DNA of 64,000 bases from Spirosoma luteum DSM 19990 (GTDB taxonomy: Bacteria; Bacteroidota; Bacteroidia; Cytophagales; Spirosomataceae). Numbering within the stretch: position 1 is the first letter of the stretch; each line of letters opens with the position of its first letter. Location of the stretch: NCBI RefSeq assembly GCF_000374065.1, contig NZ_KB893313.1, positions 75,107-139,106 of the forward strand. Direction: 5' to 3'. A program made the translations under genes and the position numbers. Below are positions 8,879-17,202 of the stretch, piece after piece. Under the pieces are notes generated by a model. That model saw only the letters and a list, made by a program, of their open reading frames with translations. It did not search any database and had not been told where the DNA came from.

Positions 8879-9188
8879 CGTTTTTTCTAGTTTAGTGTCA
8901 ACTGTTGAGGCTAAACGTACAAGCGTATGGGTTTGTATTTTTAGATGAGGAAACGGTCCCCACTGTTTCAGCCCAGGGCCTTATTGCTTACTGTCTTCCA
9001 GGTAAACCATCTCTCTGGCTTCGTTCCTGCACGCCCAAAACCGTATCGGTCAACTTACCTGACGCTAGTAAAACGGGCAAAGGGGTAGAGAGCATCGTCG
9101 GTTTTCGCAAAGCTAGTTTATAGTGCATCCCTAAATTTGTACGGTGATGTACATACGAACGCTGTTTTTCATCGTACATTGAAATCGT
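8879..9188. promoter_or_regulatory. Divergent intergenic region with a TAnnTTTG element
   Basis: These 310 bases separate a minus-strand small-protein gene from the plus-strand peptidase-barrel gene. TAAATTTG at 9132-9139 fits the Bacteroidota -7 consensus TAnnTTTG and lies about 50 bases before the ATG at 9189. No TTTG is found at the ideal distance upstream, so this is only a candidate promoter. Frames of 63-72 residues on either strand here have no protein-like features. Confidence 0.4.
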
Positions 9189-12131
9189 ATGGTACGAAGA
9201 CTATTTCTGGCAGTTCAATGGCTATTGACAACCCTTGTCGCCACCGCCCAAACCCTTCCTGTTCTCGATCAAAACCCAACCAGTCTGCACTGGTACCGGT
9301 TATCCACTCCGCACTTTCGGGTGCTGTATCCCAATGGACTCGATTCGACGGCGCAACGAACGGCCAATAGGCTCGAAAGTCTCTACGAACCGGTCAGTGC
9401 ATCATTGGGTAAACAACCCCGACGTATTTCGGTCCTGCTGCAGAATCAAACCACCAATAGCAATGGATTTGTAACGTTGTTCCCGCGCCGGTCGGAGTTT
9501 TCTGCCATTCCCCCACAGGCTCCGGCTACGCTGGGCACCTATAACTGGCTCGATCTGCTGGCCGTTCATGAATACCGACACGTCGTCCAGAACGACAAGG
9601 CATTGCAGGGCTACGGCCGCGTGCTGTATGCACTGTTGGGTAATGTAGGCCTGCAGTTTCCCCTGCTGACCGTACCCGACTGGTTTGCTGAGGGCGATGC
9701 CGTTAGCAACGAAACGCTCCTGAGCAGCAGCGGACGCGGACGGATTCCCAATTTCGATTTGGGGATGCGGGCGAATCTACTGGCAGGAAAGGAGTTTGCT
9801 TATCCCAAAGCAGTTGGCGGTTCCTATCGGGACAACGTCCCCAATCACTACGTGCTGGGTTATTTTCTGACCACCTACCTCAAGCGCACCTACGGCCCCG
9901 ATGTTTGGAGCCGGGTGCTCACCCGCAACTACCGCCGGTTTCCGTGGCCATTTGCGTTTTCGGCCAGCATCAAAGACGAAACCCAGTTACGAACGGACGA
10001 TTTGTACCGGAAAACGATGGACGACCTGACCGAAATCTGGCAAAAACAACAGGCAGGACTAACGGTAACCCCGGCAACCCTTTACCCAACGAACGGAAAA
10101 ATAGAAAAGCAGTCGGCCGCCCATCCCGTTTATACCAACTACCGGCATCCGCAATTCCTGACCGATTCAACTATCCTGTGCGTAAAGAGCGGCCTGGGCG
10201 ATACCCCCCGCCTGGTTGTCTTGTCTGGCAATGGACAGGAGAAAACTCTCCATGTACAGGGTTTTCCCAACGACCCGGACCTGCTCTCGGCTACCGCAAC
10301 TAAGGTATGCTGGATTGAGTTTGGCTACGACCCCCGCTGGGGGCAGCGGGATTATTCCAATATCCGGATGCTCGACCTGAAAACTGGTAAACTCACCCGG
10401 CTCACCCACCGCACCCGGTATACGGTGGCTACGCTCTCCCCCGACAACACGAAGCTGGTGGTTGTGAACAACACTGACCGGTCTAAAACTTTCCTACAGG
10501 TGCTCGATGCCCAAACAGGGAACGTGCTTAAAACTATTGCCAACCCTAATAACGTCTTCTACCAGCACCCCCGCTGGGCGGAAGATAACCAGACGGTTGT
10601 GGTGGTTACGCTGAAAGACAACCAAAAAACCATTGCGCAAGTTGATACCCGGTCAGACACCCATACGGCCCTGCTCCCACTGGCCAATGAAAACATCAGT
10701 CATCCCCAGTCCTGGAACAATTACGTGTTGTACAATTCGCCCCGGTCGGGAATCGATAATGTGTATGCGGTCGATGTACGGTCAAAGCAGGTATTTCAGG
10801 TCACGTCGCGGCCGCTGGCGGGGTACCACGCGGCCGTATCACCATCGGGAAACCGGCTGGCCTTTGAGGATTTCTCGGCCACCGGCTACCGTATTGCCGC
10901 TATGCCCCTCACTCCTGCTACCTGGACACCCCTTTCGGGACCAGTGCCGGAGTCAAAGCTCATCCGGTACTTCAGCCCCCTAACCAAACTGGAGCCGGGT
11001 GCCGCGCAGGGCCGTCTTATTTTGGCTGATTCGGCCACGATTGATACCCTGTATAAAGCGAGCCGGTTCCGGCGGCTGGCCAATGCCATTAATGTCTATA
11101 GCTGGGGGCCAACGGTTACCAGTACGGGGCAGGCCTTGTCTGTAGGGCTGAGTTCGCAGGATTTACTGAGTACTACCCAGCTAGGTGTGGGCTACACCTA
11201 CAACCAGGCCGAGCGGGCCGGCAACGCCTATGCCCTGCTCAGCTATCAGGGGCTTTATCCTATTATCGACGTAAGTTTCCAGCGCGGCACCCGCCGTACT
11301 TCCTTATACGTCGACCGGATTTTACCCCTGGATAGCCTACGGTCGGATAGCTGGCAGTACAATCAGTTGACGGCTGGCGTTCGGTTACCGCTGCAACTGA
11401 CCAATTCCAAATACAGTCAGACTGTAAACCTGTCAGCCTACTACAACTATCTACAGGTAACGGGCTACGACCTCCCCTTTCGGTACGCCACTGAAGTTGG
11501 CTCGGCAGGGACGCTCAATGCGCTCACGTACGGATTCAGTTATTCTCACCTGCTCCGGCAGAGCAAGCGCGACGTTGCTCCGCGCTGGGGGCAGACTATT
11601 TCTGTCAATTACCGAACAACACCCTTTGGCGGCAAGTTGACTGCCGAACAGATTGGTATTCAGGGAAATCTATTTTTCCCCGGCCTGCTGAAACATCATT
11701 CCCTGCGGCTGCGGGGTGGCTATCAACAGCAGGCCAAAGGTACCTACACGTTTGGTCCACTAGTCTTTTTCCCGCGGGGCAAACTGTACCTGACCGACGA
11801 CCAGATTAAGGCGGGCAGTGCCGAATACCGCTTCCCCGTTGCCGATACGCACTGGTCGCTGGGGCGATGGCTGTACGTACAACGTATCAAAGCCAACGTT
11901 TTTTACGACCAGTCGATGGGGCAGAGTTCGGTGGAGGTACGGGATGTGTACGGACGGGTACGTGGCTACGAAACCCAGCGTCACGATTTCCAGACCACGG
12001 GGCTGGATGTATCCTTCATTATCAATGCACTCCGGTTCCGTACCCCCTTTGAAGTCGGTTTCCGCACCATATACAGCATTACCGATGGGCAATGGATTGT
12101 GCAGCCGTTGGTGATTGATATAGGGTTTTAA
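9189..12131 (+). CDS. Metallopeptidase-like / TolB-propeller / outer-membrane barrel protein
   Basis: A 980-residue exported protein with three parts. After a signal peptide (residues 1-20, ending LVATAQ) comes a peptidase-like domain with a gluzincin zinc motif HEYRH (127-131) and a downstream WFAEGDA (165-171) whose E168 is placed as the third ligand. Residues about 310-620 are TolB/WD40-like propeller blades (for example LSPDNTKLVVV, VSPSGNRLAFEDF). The last 330 residues are tyrosine- and glycine-rich alternating strands ending VIDIGF, typical of an outer-membrane barrel with a C-terminal aromatic. I infer a surface or periplasmic protease or binding protein anchored in the outer membrane. 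The substrate is unknown. It is transcribed alone. Confidence 0.85.
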   Translation: MVRRLFLAVQWLLTTLVATAQTLPVLDQNPTSLHWYRLSTPHFRVLYPNGLDSTAQRTANRLESLYEPVSASLGKQPRRISVLLQNQTTNSNGFVTLFPRRSEFSAIPPQAPATLGTYNWLDLLAVHEYRHVVQNDKALQGYGRVLYALLGNVGLQFPLLTVPDWFAEGDAVSNETLLSSSGRGRIPNFDLGMRANLLAGKEFAYPKAVGGSYRDNVPNHYVLGYFLTTYLKRTYGPDVWSRVLTRNYRRFPWPFAFSASIKDETQLRTDDLYRKTMDDLTEIWQKQQAGLTVTPATLYPTNGKIEKQSAAHPVYTNYRHPQFLTDSTILCVKSGLGDTPRLVVLSGNGQEKTLHVQGFPNDPDLLSATATKVCWIEFGYDPRWGQRDYSNIRMLDLKTGKLTRLTHRTRYTVATLSPDNTKLVVVNNTDRSKTFLQVLDAQTGNVLKTIANPNNVFYQHPRWAEDNQTVVVVTLKDNQKTIAQVDTRSDTHTALLPLANENISHPQSWNNYVLYNSPRSGIDNVYAVDVRSKQVFQVTSRPLAGYHAAVSPSGNRLAFEDFSATGYRIAAMPLTPATWTPLSGPVPESKLIRYFSPLTKLEPGAAQGRLILADSATIDTLYKASRFRRLANAINVYSWGPTVTSTGQALSVGLSSQDLLSTTQLGVGYTYNQAERAGNAYALLSYQGLYPIIDVSFQRGTRRTSLYVDRILPLDSLRSDSWQYNQLTAGVRLPLQLTNSKYSQTVNLSAYYNYLQVTGYDLPFRYATEVGSAGTLNALTYGFSYSHLLRQSKRDVAPRWGQTISVNYRTTPFGGKLTAEQIGIQGNLFFPGLLKHHSLRLRGGYQQQAKGTYTFGPLVFFPRGKLYLTDDQIKAGSAEYRFPVADTHWSLGRWLYVQRIKANVFYDQSMGQSSVEVRDVYGRVRGYETQRHDFQTTGLDVSFIINALRFRTPFEVGFRTIYSITDGQWIVQPLVIDIGF

Positions 12132-12227
12132 GGTTTACGGTATACGGTTTAACGTATACGGTGAGCTGACGCTAGTTTTTGTCTCGCGTCAGCTCACCGT
12201 ATACCGAAGACCAAAAACCGTAAACCT
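12131..12227. repeat. Nested inverted repeat, intergenic family A
   Basis: Outer arms at 12131-12141 and 12217-12227 (AGGTTTACGGT and its complement) enclose a perfect 19-base inner repeat, 12154-12172 with 12186-12204, whose tips read GAGCTGACGC and GCGTCAGCTC. It lies between convergent genes and could act as a two-way terminator. The same end and core motifs recur at 38121-38186, so this is a dispersed repeat and not just a local hairpin. Confidence 0.8.
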
Positions 12228-12231
12228 CCTT

Positions 12232-13557
12232 TTAGCCTTTATAAAACACCCATTTCGAGAGTTCGCGGAAGGAGGTTTTCTTGCCGTACATCAGGATACC
12301 TACGCGGTAAATCCGGGCGGCCAGCCAGGTGGTGCCGATAAAGCCCAGTATCAACAGCCCCATCGATACGGCCAGTTGCCAGCCGGGTACTCCGAACGGA
12401 ATACGAACCATCATGACCACGGGCGAGGTGAACGGAATCATGGATGTCCAGACCGCCAGGGGTCCATCGGGGTCGCGGACGGCAATCTGGGCGAACGCAA
12501 TGGCCGCGATGATGGGCATCATAATCGGGAACATAAACTGCTGCGTCTCCGTTTCGCTATCCACAGCGGCTCCAACGGCCCCAAATAAAGCACTATACAG
12601 CAGATAACCACCCAAAAAATAGAACAGGAAACAGCCAATAATCAGGGGAATGTTCAGGGTGTCAATGGCTTTCATCACATCGGCAACAGGGTTATTCCCA
12701 TTGGCCATTTTTTTCTGAACATCATCCTGACCGGGCATCGCTCCCATCCGGCTATCCATGGCCGAAGTCGCCTTTTCTTTTGGTTGGCCAATCAGTTTGG
12801 TACCGATGGTAAACAGTCCGGCCGTGAGCACAATCCAGAGCATAAACTGGGTCAGCCCTACCAGCGCCACGCCAATAATTTTGCCCATCATCAACTGAAA
12901 GGGTTTCACCGACGAGATGATGACCTCCACAATCCGGCTCGTTTTCTCTTCCATCACGCCCCGCATCACCTGCGTTCCGTAAATGAGGACGGAAATGTAA
13001 ATCAGGACGGCGCAAAAACCGCTGATAATGGTGGTAACGATGCCGTTACTGCTTTTCTCCCCGGCATCGCTCAAACTAATCGTCTGCGCATCGACGTTGA
13101 CTTTGGCATCCTGAATTATCTTCTGGGTGATGCCCGCTTCGCCCAGCTTAATGGTTTCGATCTCTTTGGCAATGTCCCGTTCGATATTACTTTGCAGGGA
13201 TAAGCTAACACTCTTTTCGGCAAAAATCTGGACCGTTTTCGGCTGTTCGATTACGTCTTTCGGAATAAAAACCAGGGCGTTGTAATCGTCTTTCACAAAC
13301 GTCTTCTTGGCCGTTGCCAGTGGCGTTTTCAAAAAGGAATATGCCGTTTCATCGTCGTTTTTAAACTTTCCATCAAAGCGGCCACTCTCGTCGATAACGG
13401 CGATTTTCTTTTGGTTGATGGAGCTGACAGCGGCCCAGCCAATAATAGCATAGAAACCAAATATGAGCAATGGTCCCAGAATCGTCATGATAATAAACGA
13501 TTTTTTACGCACCCGGACCAGGTATTCGCGTTTGATAATCAGGAAAATTATGTTCAT
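12232..13557 (-). CDS. ABC-2 type exporter permease (NatB-like)
   Basis: A 441-residue inner-membrane protein. It begins with the typical ABC-2 entry (IIKREYLVRVRKKSFIIMT), has its first membrane helix at about 23-45, a long extracytoplasmic loop (about 50-180) with many charged residues, and further helices in the C-terminal half (about 182-205, 225-255, 310-335, 345-365, 380-400). A low-complexity stretch rich in M, G and N lies near 270-300. The upstream gene on the same strand (13672-14589) is its ATPase. The pair resembles NatAB, a sodium exporter, but the substrate cannot be told from sequence. Confidence 0.9.
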   Translation of the reverse strand: MNIIFLIIKREYLVRVRKKSFIIMTILGPLLIFGFYAIIGWAAVSSINQKKIAVIDESGRFDGKFKNDDETAYSFLKTPLATAKKTFVKDDYNALVFIPKDVIEQPKTVQIFAEKSVSLSLQSNIERDIAKEIETIKLGEAGITQKIIQDAKVNVDAQTISLSDAGEKSSNGIVTTIISGFCAVLIYISVLIYGTQVMRGVMEEKTSRIVEVIISSVKPFQLMMGKIIGVALVGLTQFMLWIVLTAGLFTIGTKLIGQPKEKATSAMDSRMGAMPGQDDVQKKMANGNNPVADVMKAIDTLNIPLIIGCFLFYFLGGYLLYSALFGAVGAAVDSETETQQFMFPIMMPIIAAIAFAQIAVRDPDGPLAVWTSMIPFTSPVVMMVRIPFGVPGWQLAVSMGLLILGFIGTTWLAARIYRVGILMYGKKTSFRELSKWVFYKG

Positions 13558-13671
13558 AGTTGTAAAGAGTGAATGAGCGAAATTATGCCGCCGATGCGGC
13601 TCGAACGAGTGAAATCAGACCGCTGAAGCGAAGCGAAAGATTCCGTCATGAGATGACTTTCGCTCAGTCTA
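13558..13671. repeat. Spacer with GAGTGAATGAGCGAA motif and small hairpin
   Basis: The 114 bases between the two ABC genes begin with GAGTGAATGAGCGAA (from 13568), the unit of intergenic family B, and contain an 8-base inverted repeat AGCGAAAG / CTTTCGCT at 13632-13639 and 13657-13664. It may be a degraded copy of family B, clearer at 29667-29748 and 62992-63070. A strong terminator is absent, so co-transcription of the pair remains likely. Confidence 0.45.
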
Positions 13672-14589
13672 TCAATCATTGTTGTCTCCTACTGTCTGGA
13701 TAAAGATTTCGTTGATGCTGGGGATATTTTCGCCGAAGGAGCGGATAGCCACCCGGTCGAGCAGGTGCCGGACCAGGTCATTGACGGCGGCATCGGGGGG
13801 AATCTTTATGTCGGCCCGAATAAAGCCATCTTCGGTCTGGCGGGTATTCATCACCGTAAAAGCCGTTGGCAGATCGTTCAGTGTACCCTGGTATTCAACG
13901 TGGTAGGTATTGGTTTTAAATTGCTCCTTAATGTCGCGCTTAGCCCCATCGAGTACTTTGCGGGATCGGTTGATAAGCGCAATATAATCACACAGCTCTT
14001 CTACCGATTCCATGCGGTGGGTGGAAAAAATAATGGTCTTGCCTTTGTCGCGCAGCTCCAGAATTTCGTCTTTTATCAGGTTGGCATTGATGGGGTCGAA
14101 CCCGGAAAAAGGTTCATCCAGAATAATCAGGTCGGGTTCGTGCATAACCGTAGCCACAAACTGAATTTTCTGCTGCATCCCTTTGGATAAGTCCTGCACC
14201 TGCTTCTCCCACCAGGTCTTGATGTCGAACTTGACAAACCATATTTTCAGCTTGTCCATCGCCTGCTTTTCGGTGAGTCCTTTTAATTGGGCCAGATAAA
14301 GCAACTGCTCGCCCACCTTCATTTTTTTGTACAGCCCCCGCTCTTCGGGCAGGTAGCCAATACGTTTGATGTGGTCGGGCTTGAGTCGCTCACCGTCCAG
14401 AATTACCTCGCCCGAATCGGGAGCCGTAATCTGGTTGATGATACGAATAAGGGACGTTTTACCGGCTCCGTTGGGGCCAAGCAACCCAAAAATACTGCCT
14501 TTGGGTACAACCAGACTGACATCGTCCAATGCCCGGTGGGCGGCATATTGCTTGACGATGTGATGGGTTTCAAGGATATTATCAGTCAT
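13672..14589 (-). CDS. ABC exporter ATP-binding protein (NatA-like)
   Basis: A 305-residue ABC ATPase. It has Walker A GLLGPNGAGKTSLIR (residues about 34-48), the signature LSKGMQQKIQ, Walker B LIILDEPFSGFDP and the switch histidine in IIFSTHRMES. The C-terminal 80 residues (about 225-305) form the accessory region typical of ABC-2 exporters of the NatA/CcmA group. It lies upstream of the permease gene 12232-13557, separated by 114 bases, and should drive export through it. The length and the ATG at 14589 are normal. Confidence 0.95.
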   Translation of the reverse strand: MTDNILETHHIVKQYAAHRALDDVSLVVPKGSIFGLLGPNGAGKTSLIRIINQITAPDSGEVILDGERLKPDHIKRIGYLPEERGLYKKMKVGEQLLYLAQLKGLTEKQAMDKLKIWFVKFDIKTWWEKQVQDLSKGMQQKIQFVATVMHEPDLIILDEPFSGFDPINANLIKDEILELRDKGKTIIFSTHRMESVEELCDYIALINRSRKVLDGAKRDIKEQFKTNTYHVEYQGTLNDLPTAFTVMNTRQTEDGFIRADIKIPPDAAVNDLVRHLLDRVAIRSFGENIPSINEIFIQTVGDNND

Positions 14590-14701
14590 TTAGAATAGGG
14601 AAAGACCGGGAAACGATTACCAATGGCCAAACTACGCCCGGCTACCGTGTATTGGCAACTAATTTACGGATGAACAGTCAACCGGTCGTACAAACGGTGA
14701 T

Positions 14702-14735
14702 AAAAAAAGCCCCAACCGGCAAAGGGTGGGACTTT
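14702..14735 (-). terminator. Rho-independent terminator after the RDD gene
   Basis: On the minus strand, an imperfect stem (AAGTCCCACCC with GGTTGGGGCTT) around a short loop is followed by a run of seven T (complement of 14702-14708). It lies about 35 bases after the stop codon of the RDD gene. Confidence 0.7.
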
Positions 14736-14767
14736 CATTATCTGTAGGCTGGTACGCATCAAACTTT

Positions 14768-15196
14768 TTATGCTTTGACAACGATGGTCTTCGCCCATTT
14801 GTCGCCGAATCGTTTCCGGTCATCGCTAAATACCATCAGGGCATCGATAAGATTAAAAAACGGAATCAGCAGGGATACCTGCCGGGTTATAGCAGTACCA
14901 TAATCTCCGACCAAACTCGCCCCGGTATCTTCTTTAACCGCCTTGATGCCCATCAGTTTTTTGCCGACACTCTGCCCGCCCAGAAAACCAGCCGTTTCGG
15001 GCAACGCATCTTTCGTCAAGGCGTAGGCAATGGCAATAAAGTAGCCAATCACGACCAGTTTGTAGGAAACAACGAGCAAAAGCCACGCGGGCAGATACCC
15101 GATGATTCCGTCAATGAAGACGGCCACGAATCGCTGCAATGGACTGGCTTTTACAAGGGTACTGACGGAGGTGTACGAAGATGGCTGCACAGGCAT
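14768..15196 (-). CDS. RDD-family membrane protein
   Basis: A 142-residue inner-membrane protein of the RDD family. Near residue 20 the arginine-aspartate signature is seen as RFVAVFIDGIIGYL; hydrophobic segments lie at about 24-46 and 48-65, and the conserved middle motif GGQSVGKKLMGIKAV is at about 73-87. A final hydrophobic stretch and the charged end DDRKRFGDKWAKTIVVKA complete the family pattern. RDD proteins have been linked to sodium/proton exchange in some bacteria; the substrate here is unknown. It stands alone with its own terminator. Confidence 0.88.
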   Translation of the reverse strand: MPVQPSSYTSVSTLVKASPLQRFVAVFIDGIIGYLPAWLLLVVSYKLVVIGYFIAIAYALTKDALPETAGFLGGQSVGKKLMGIKAVKEDTGASLVGDYGTAITRQVSLLIPFFNLIDALMVFSDDRKRFGDKWAKTIVVKA

Positions 15197-15283
15197 ACGG
15201 GGTTTATAAGTAGAATAATCGATTGATTGTCAATTGACTGCCTAACCTACAAAATCACCCGCAAATACCCGGGCTATATTTTA

Positions 15284-16528
15284 TTAAACGGCAATTTCAT
15301 CCGTTTCAACAGGTTGCGTCCTGAATTCTCCCTCCCATTTGGACACGATACAGGTGGCTACCGCATTACCCGCTACGCTCGTTGCCGAGCGCCCCATATC
15401 CAGTACCTGGTCGATACCCAACAGCAGGGCCAGCCCCTCGATGGGTAAATTGAACAGCGACATCGTACCGGCAATGACCACCAGAGAGGCTCTGGGTACC
15501 CCGGCAATTCCTTTGGAGGTAATCATCAGCGTGAGCATCATCGTTATCTGCTGTTCAACACTGAGCGGCACGTGATACGCCTGCGCGATAAAAGCAGTGG
15601 CGAAGGTCATGTAGAGCATGGACCCATCCAAATTAAAGGAGTACCCCAGGGGCAGCACAAACGAAATAATCCGTTCGGAGCAGCCAAACCGGCGCAGTGC
15701 TTCGATGGTTTGCGGAAACGAAGCCTCCGAACTGGCCGTACTGAACGACAGGATAATAGGTGCCCTGATTTCGCGCAACAGAGCCAGATACGGAATACGG
15801 GCCACCAGACAAATGACCGCCAGAACGACGAAGACAAAGAAGAGCAAGCCGCCAAAAAAACACAGAATCAGGTACACATACCCGCCCAGAATACCCAGCC
15901 CCTCGCGGGCTACTACGGCTGCAATGGCACCCAGCACGCCAAAGGGAGCGAAGGCCATAACATAGCCCGTTACCTTGAACATGATGTGCGAGAGGGCATC
16001 CAGTGCCTTAACCATAATTTTACCCTGCGCCCCAACCGACCCGACGGCAATGCCAAAGAAGATGCTGAACACCACAATCTGAAGAATTTCGTTGGTGGCG
16101 AGCGCGTCGATAAAACTCGTTGGAACGATGTGTTCGATAAAGTTATTGAAGGTCAGTTTTTGAACCTCAACCCCCGTATCCGTACCTTTGGCGGGCAGGG
16201 GCAGACTCATTACTTCGCCGGGTTTCATAATATTGACTACCAGCAATCCGACAATTAGGGACAAAATAGTGGCAAAATAGAAGTAAGCCAGGGTTTTCAG
16301 CCCAATACGCCCTACCGTACCAAAGTCACCCAGTTTGGCAATGCCCACAACCAGTGTGGCAAATACCAGTGGCCCAATGATCATTTTGATGAGCCGAAGA
16401 AAAATCTTGGACAGGATGTTCAGGTCGGTACCCGAAAAGCCCGACCCATCGTCCGGGAAAAAATAACCAATGGCGATACCCAGTACCATGCCCAGGAAAA
16501 TGCGTGTTGTCAGATTGGGAAGTTTCAT
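15284..16528 (-). CDS. Dicarboxylate/amino acid:cation symporter (DAACS family)
   Basis: A 414-residue inner-membrane transporter of the GltP/DctA family that takes up dicarboxylates or acidic amino acids with sodium or protons. Its family motifs are clear: the serine-rich hairpin SFSTASSEASFP (about 267-278), LPLGYSFNLDGSMLYMTFAT in helix 7, TSKGIAGVPRASLVV in the second hairpin, and DMGRSATSVAGNAVATCIV in helix 8, the region that binds the substrate. About eight helices are visible. The start MKLPNLTTRIFLGMVLGI fits the family. It appears to be a single-gene unit. Confidence 0.94.
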   Translation of the reverse strand: MKLPNLTTRIFLGMVLGIAIGYFFPDDGSGFSGTDLNILSKIFLRLIKMIIGPLVFATLVVGIAKLGDFGTVGRIGLKTLAYFYFATILSLIVGLLVVNIMKPGEVMSLPLPAKGTDTGVEVQKLTFNNFIEHIVPTSFIDALATNEILQIVVFSIFFGIAVGSVGAQGKIMVKALDALSHIMFKVTGYVMAFAPFGVLGAIAAVVAREGLGILGGYVYLILCFFGGLLFFVFVVLAVICLVARIPYLALLREIRAPIILSFSTASSEASFPQTIEALRRFGCSERIISFVLPLGYSFNLDGSMLYMTFATAFIAQAYHVPLSVEQQITMMLTLMITSKGIAGVPRASLVVIAGTMSLFNLPIEGLALLLGIDQVLDMGRSATSVAGNAVATCIVSKWEGEFRTQPVETDEIAV

Positions 16529-16727
16529 TCAGTAAAATAGATAGCCTGTTTAAACAAATGTAAAAGAATCCAGCCGTTTCCTGAAACTGTTTTGGCTTCA
16601 GAAACGGACCGCAAGTCCCTTCAATAGCTTTTGGTACTATGCCGAATACACCATTTTGTTGTTCGCTAAATCTCCCTGCCTTAATTATGCAACTTAATCA
16701 GTAGGGTAACTTATGTAATTTTTTACG

Positions 16728-17186
16728 TTATGGATGCCCAAATACCCGCTTGTACACCGGTTTCCGGCACGCAAATTGTAGCCATAATACCGGATAAAGG
16801 AGATAATCGGCCAAACGGAAGGGGCCGCGAAAGGTGATGTCATCAACGATAATGGTTTGCTCGTTGCCGGTATGGTCATCCGTAGCGCGCAGCAGCCGGT
16901 GTTTGTGATGCCAGTAACCCAGAAAAAAAGGAAGCTGAGTACCCTGGTCGATAAAGTAAATCTCCTCCGGGCTGGTTTGCTGTTCGATGATGGTACTAAT
17001 CCAGCTCTGACGAAAAAGGATGAAATTCAGCTGTAGATGAACAATGTCACCGGGCATACACCCATCGAACCGGATTACTTTTACGGGAGGGAAGGCGGGG
17101 GAAAGACGTTCAAACAGCACTCGGTCAAACCCAGCCCATACGGTTGCCACTGGTTGATTGACCCGGGTTTTAAGTATAATGTGCAT
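16728..17186 (-). CDS. SRPBCC-like ligand-binding protein
   Basis: A 152-residue protein whose opening (MHIILKTRVNQPVATVWAGF) and overall pattern of long beta strands around a C-terminal helix (LADYLLYPVLWLQFACRKPVYKRVFG) resemble the START/SRPBCC ligand-binding fold, as in the uncharacterised Bacteroidota proteins with an FFLGYWHHKHRL segment. The ligand is unknown. Only 16 bases separate its start from the annotated start of the divergent hybrid regulator, which argues that the regulator starts further downstream. Confidence 0.75.
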   Translation of the reverse strand: MHIILKTRVNQPVATVWAGFDRVLFERLSPAFPPVKVIRFDGCMPGDIVHLQLNFILFRQSWISTIIEQQTSPEEIYFIDQGTQLPFFLGYWHHKHRLLRATDDHTGNEQTIIVDDITFRGPFRLADYLLYPVLWLQFACRKPVYKRVFGHP

Positions 17187-17202
17187 AACAGGTAATTAAA
17201 TT

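Noticed and set aside
16573-16608. Hairpin CCGTTTCCTGAA / TTCAGAAACGG upstream of the symporter gene
   Set aside because: A single bulge and no T run; it could be chance. It was not listed as a terminator.
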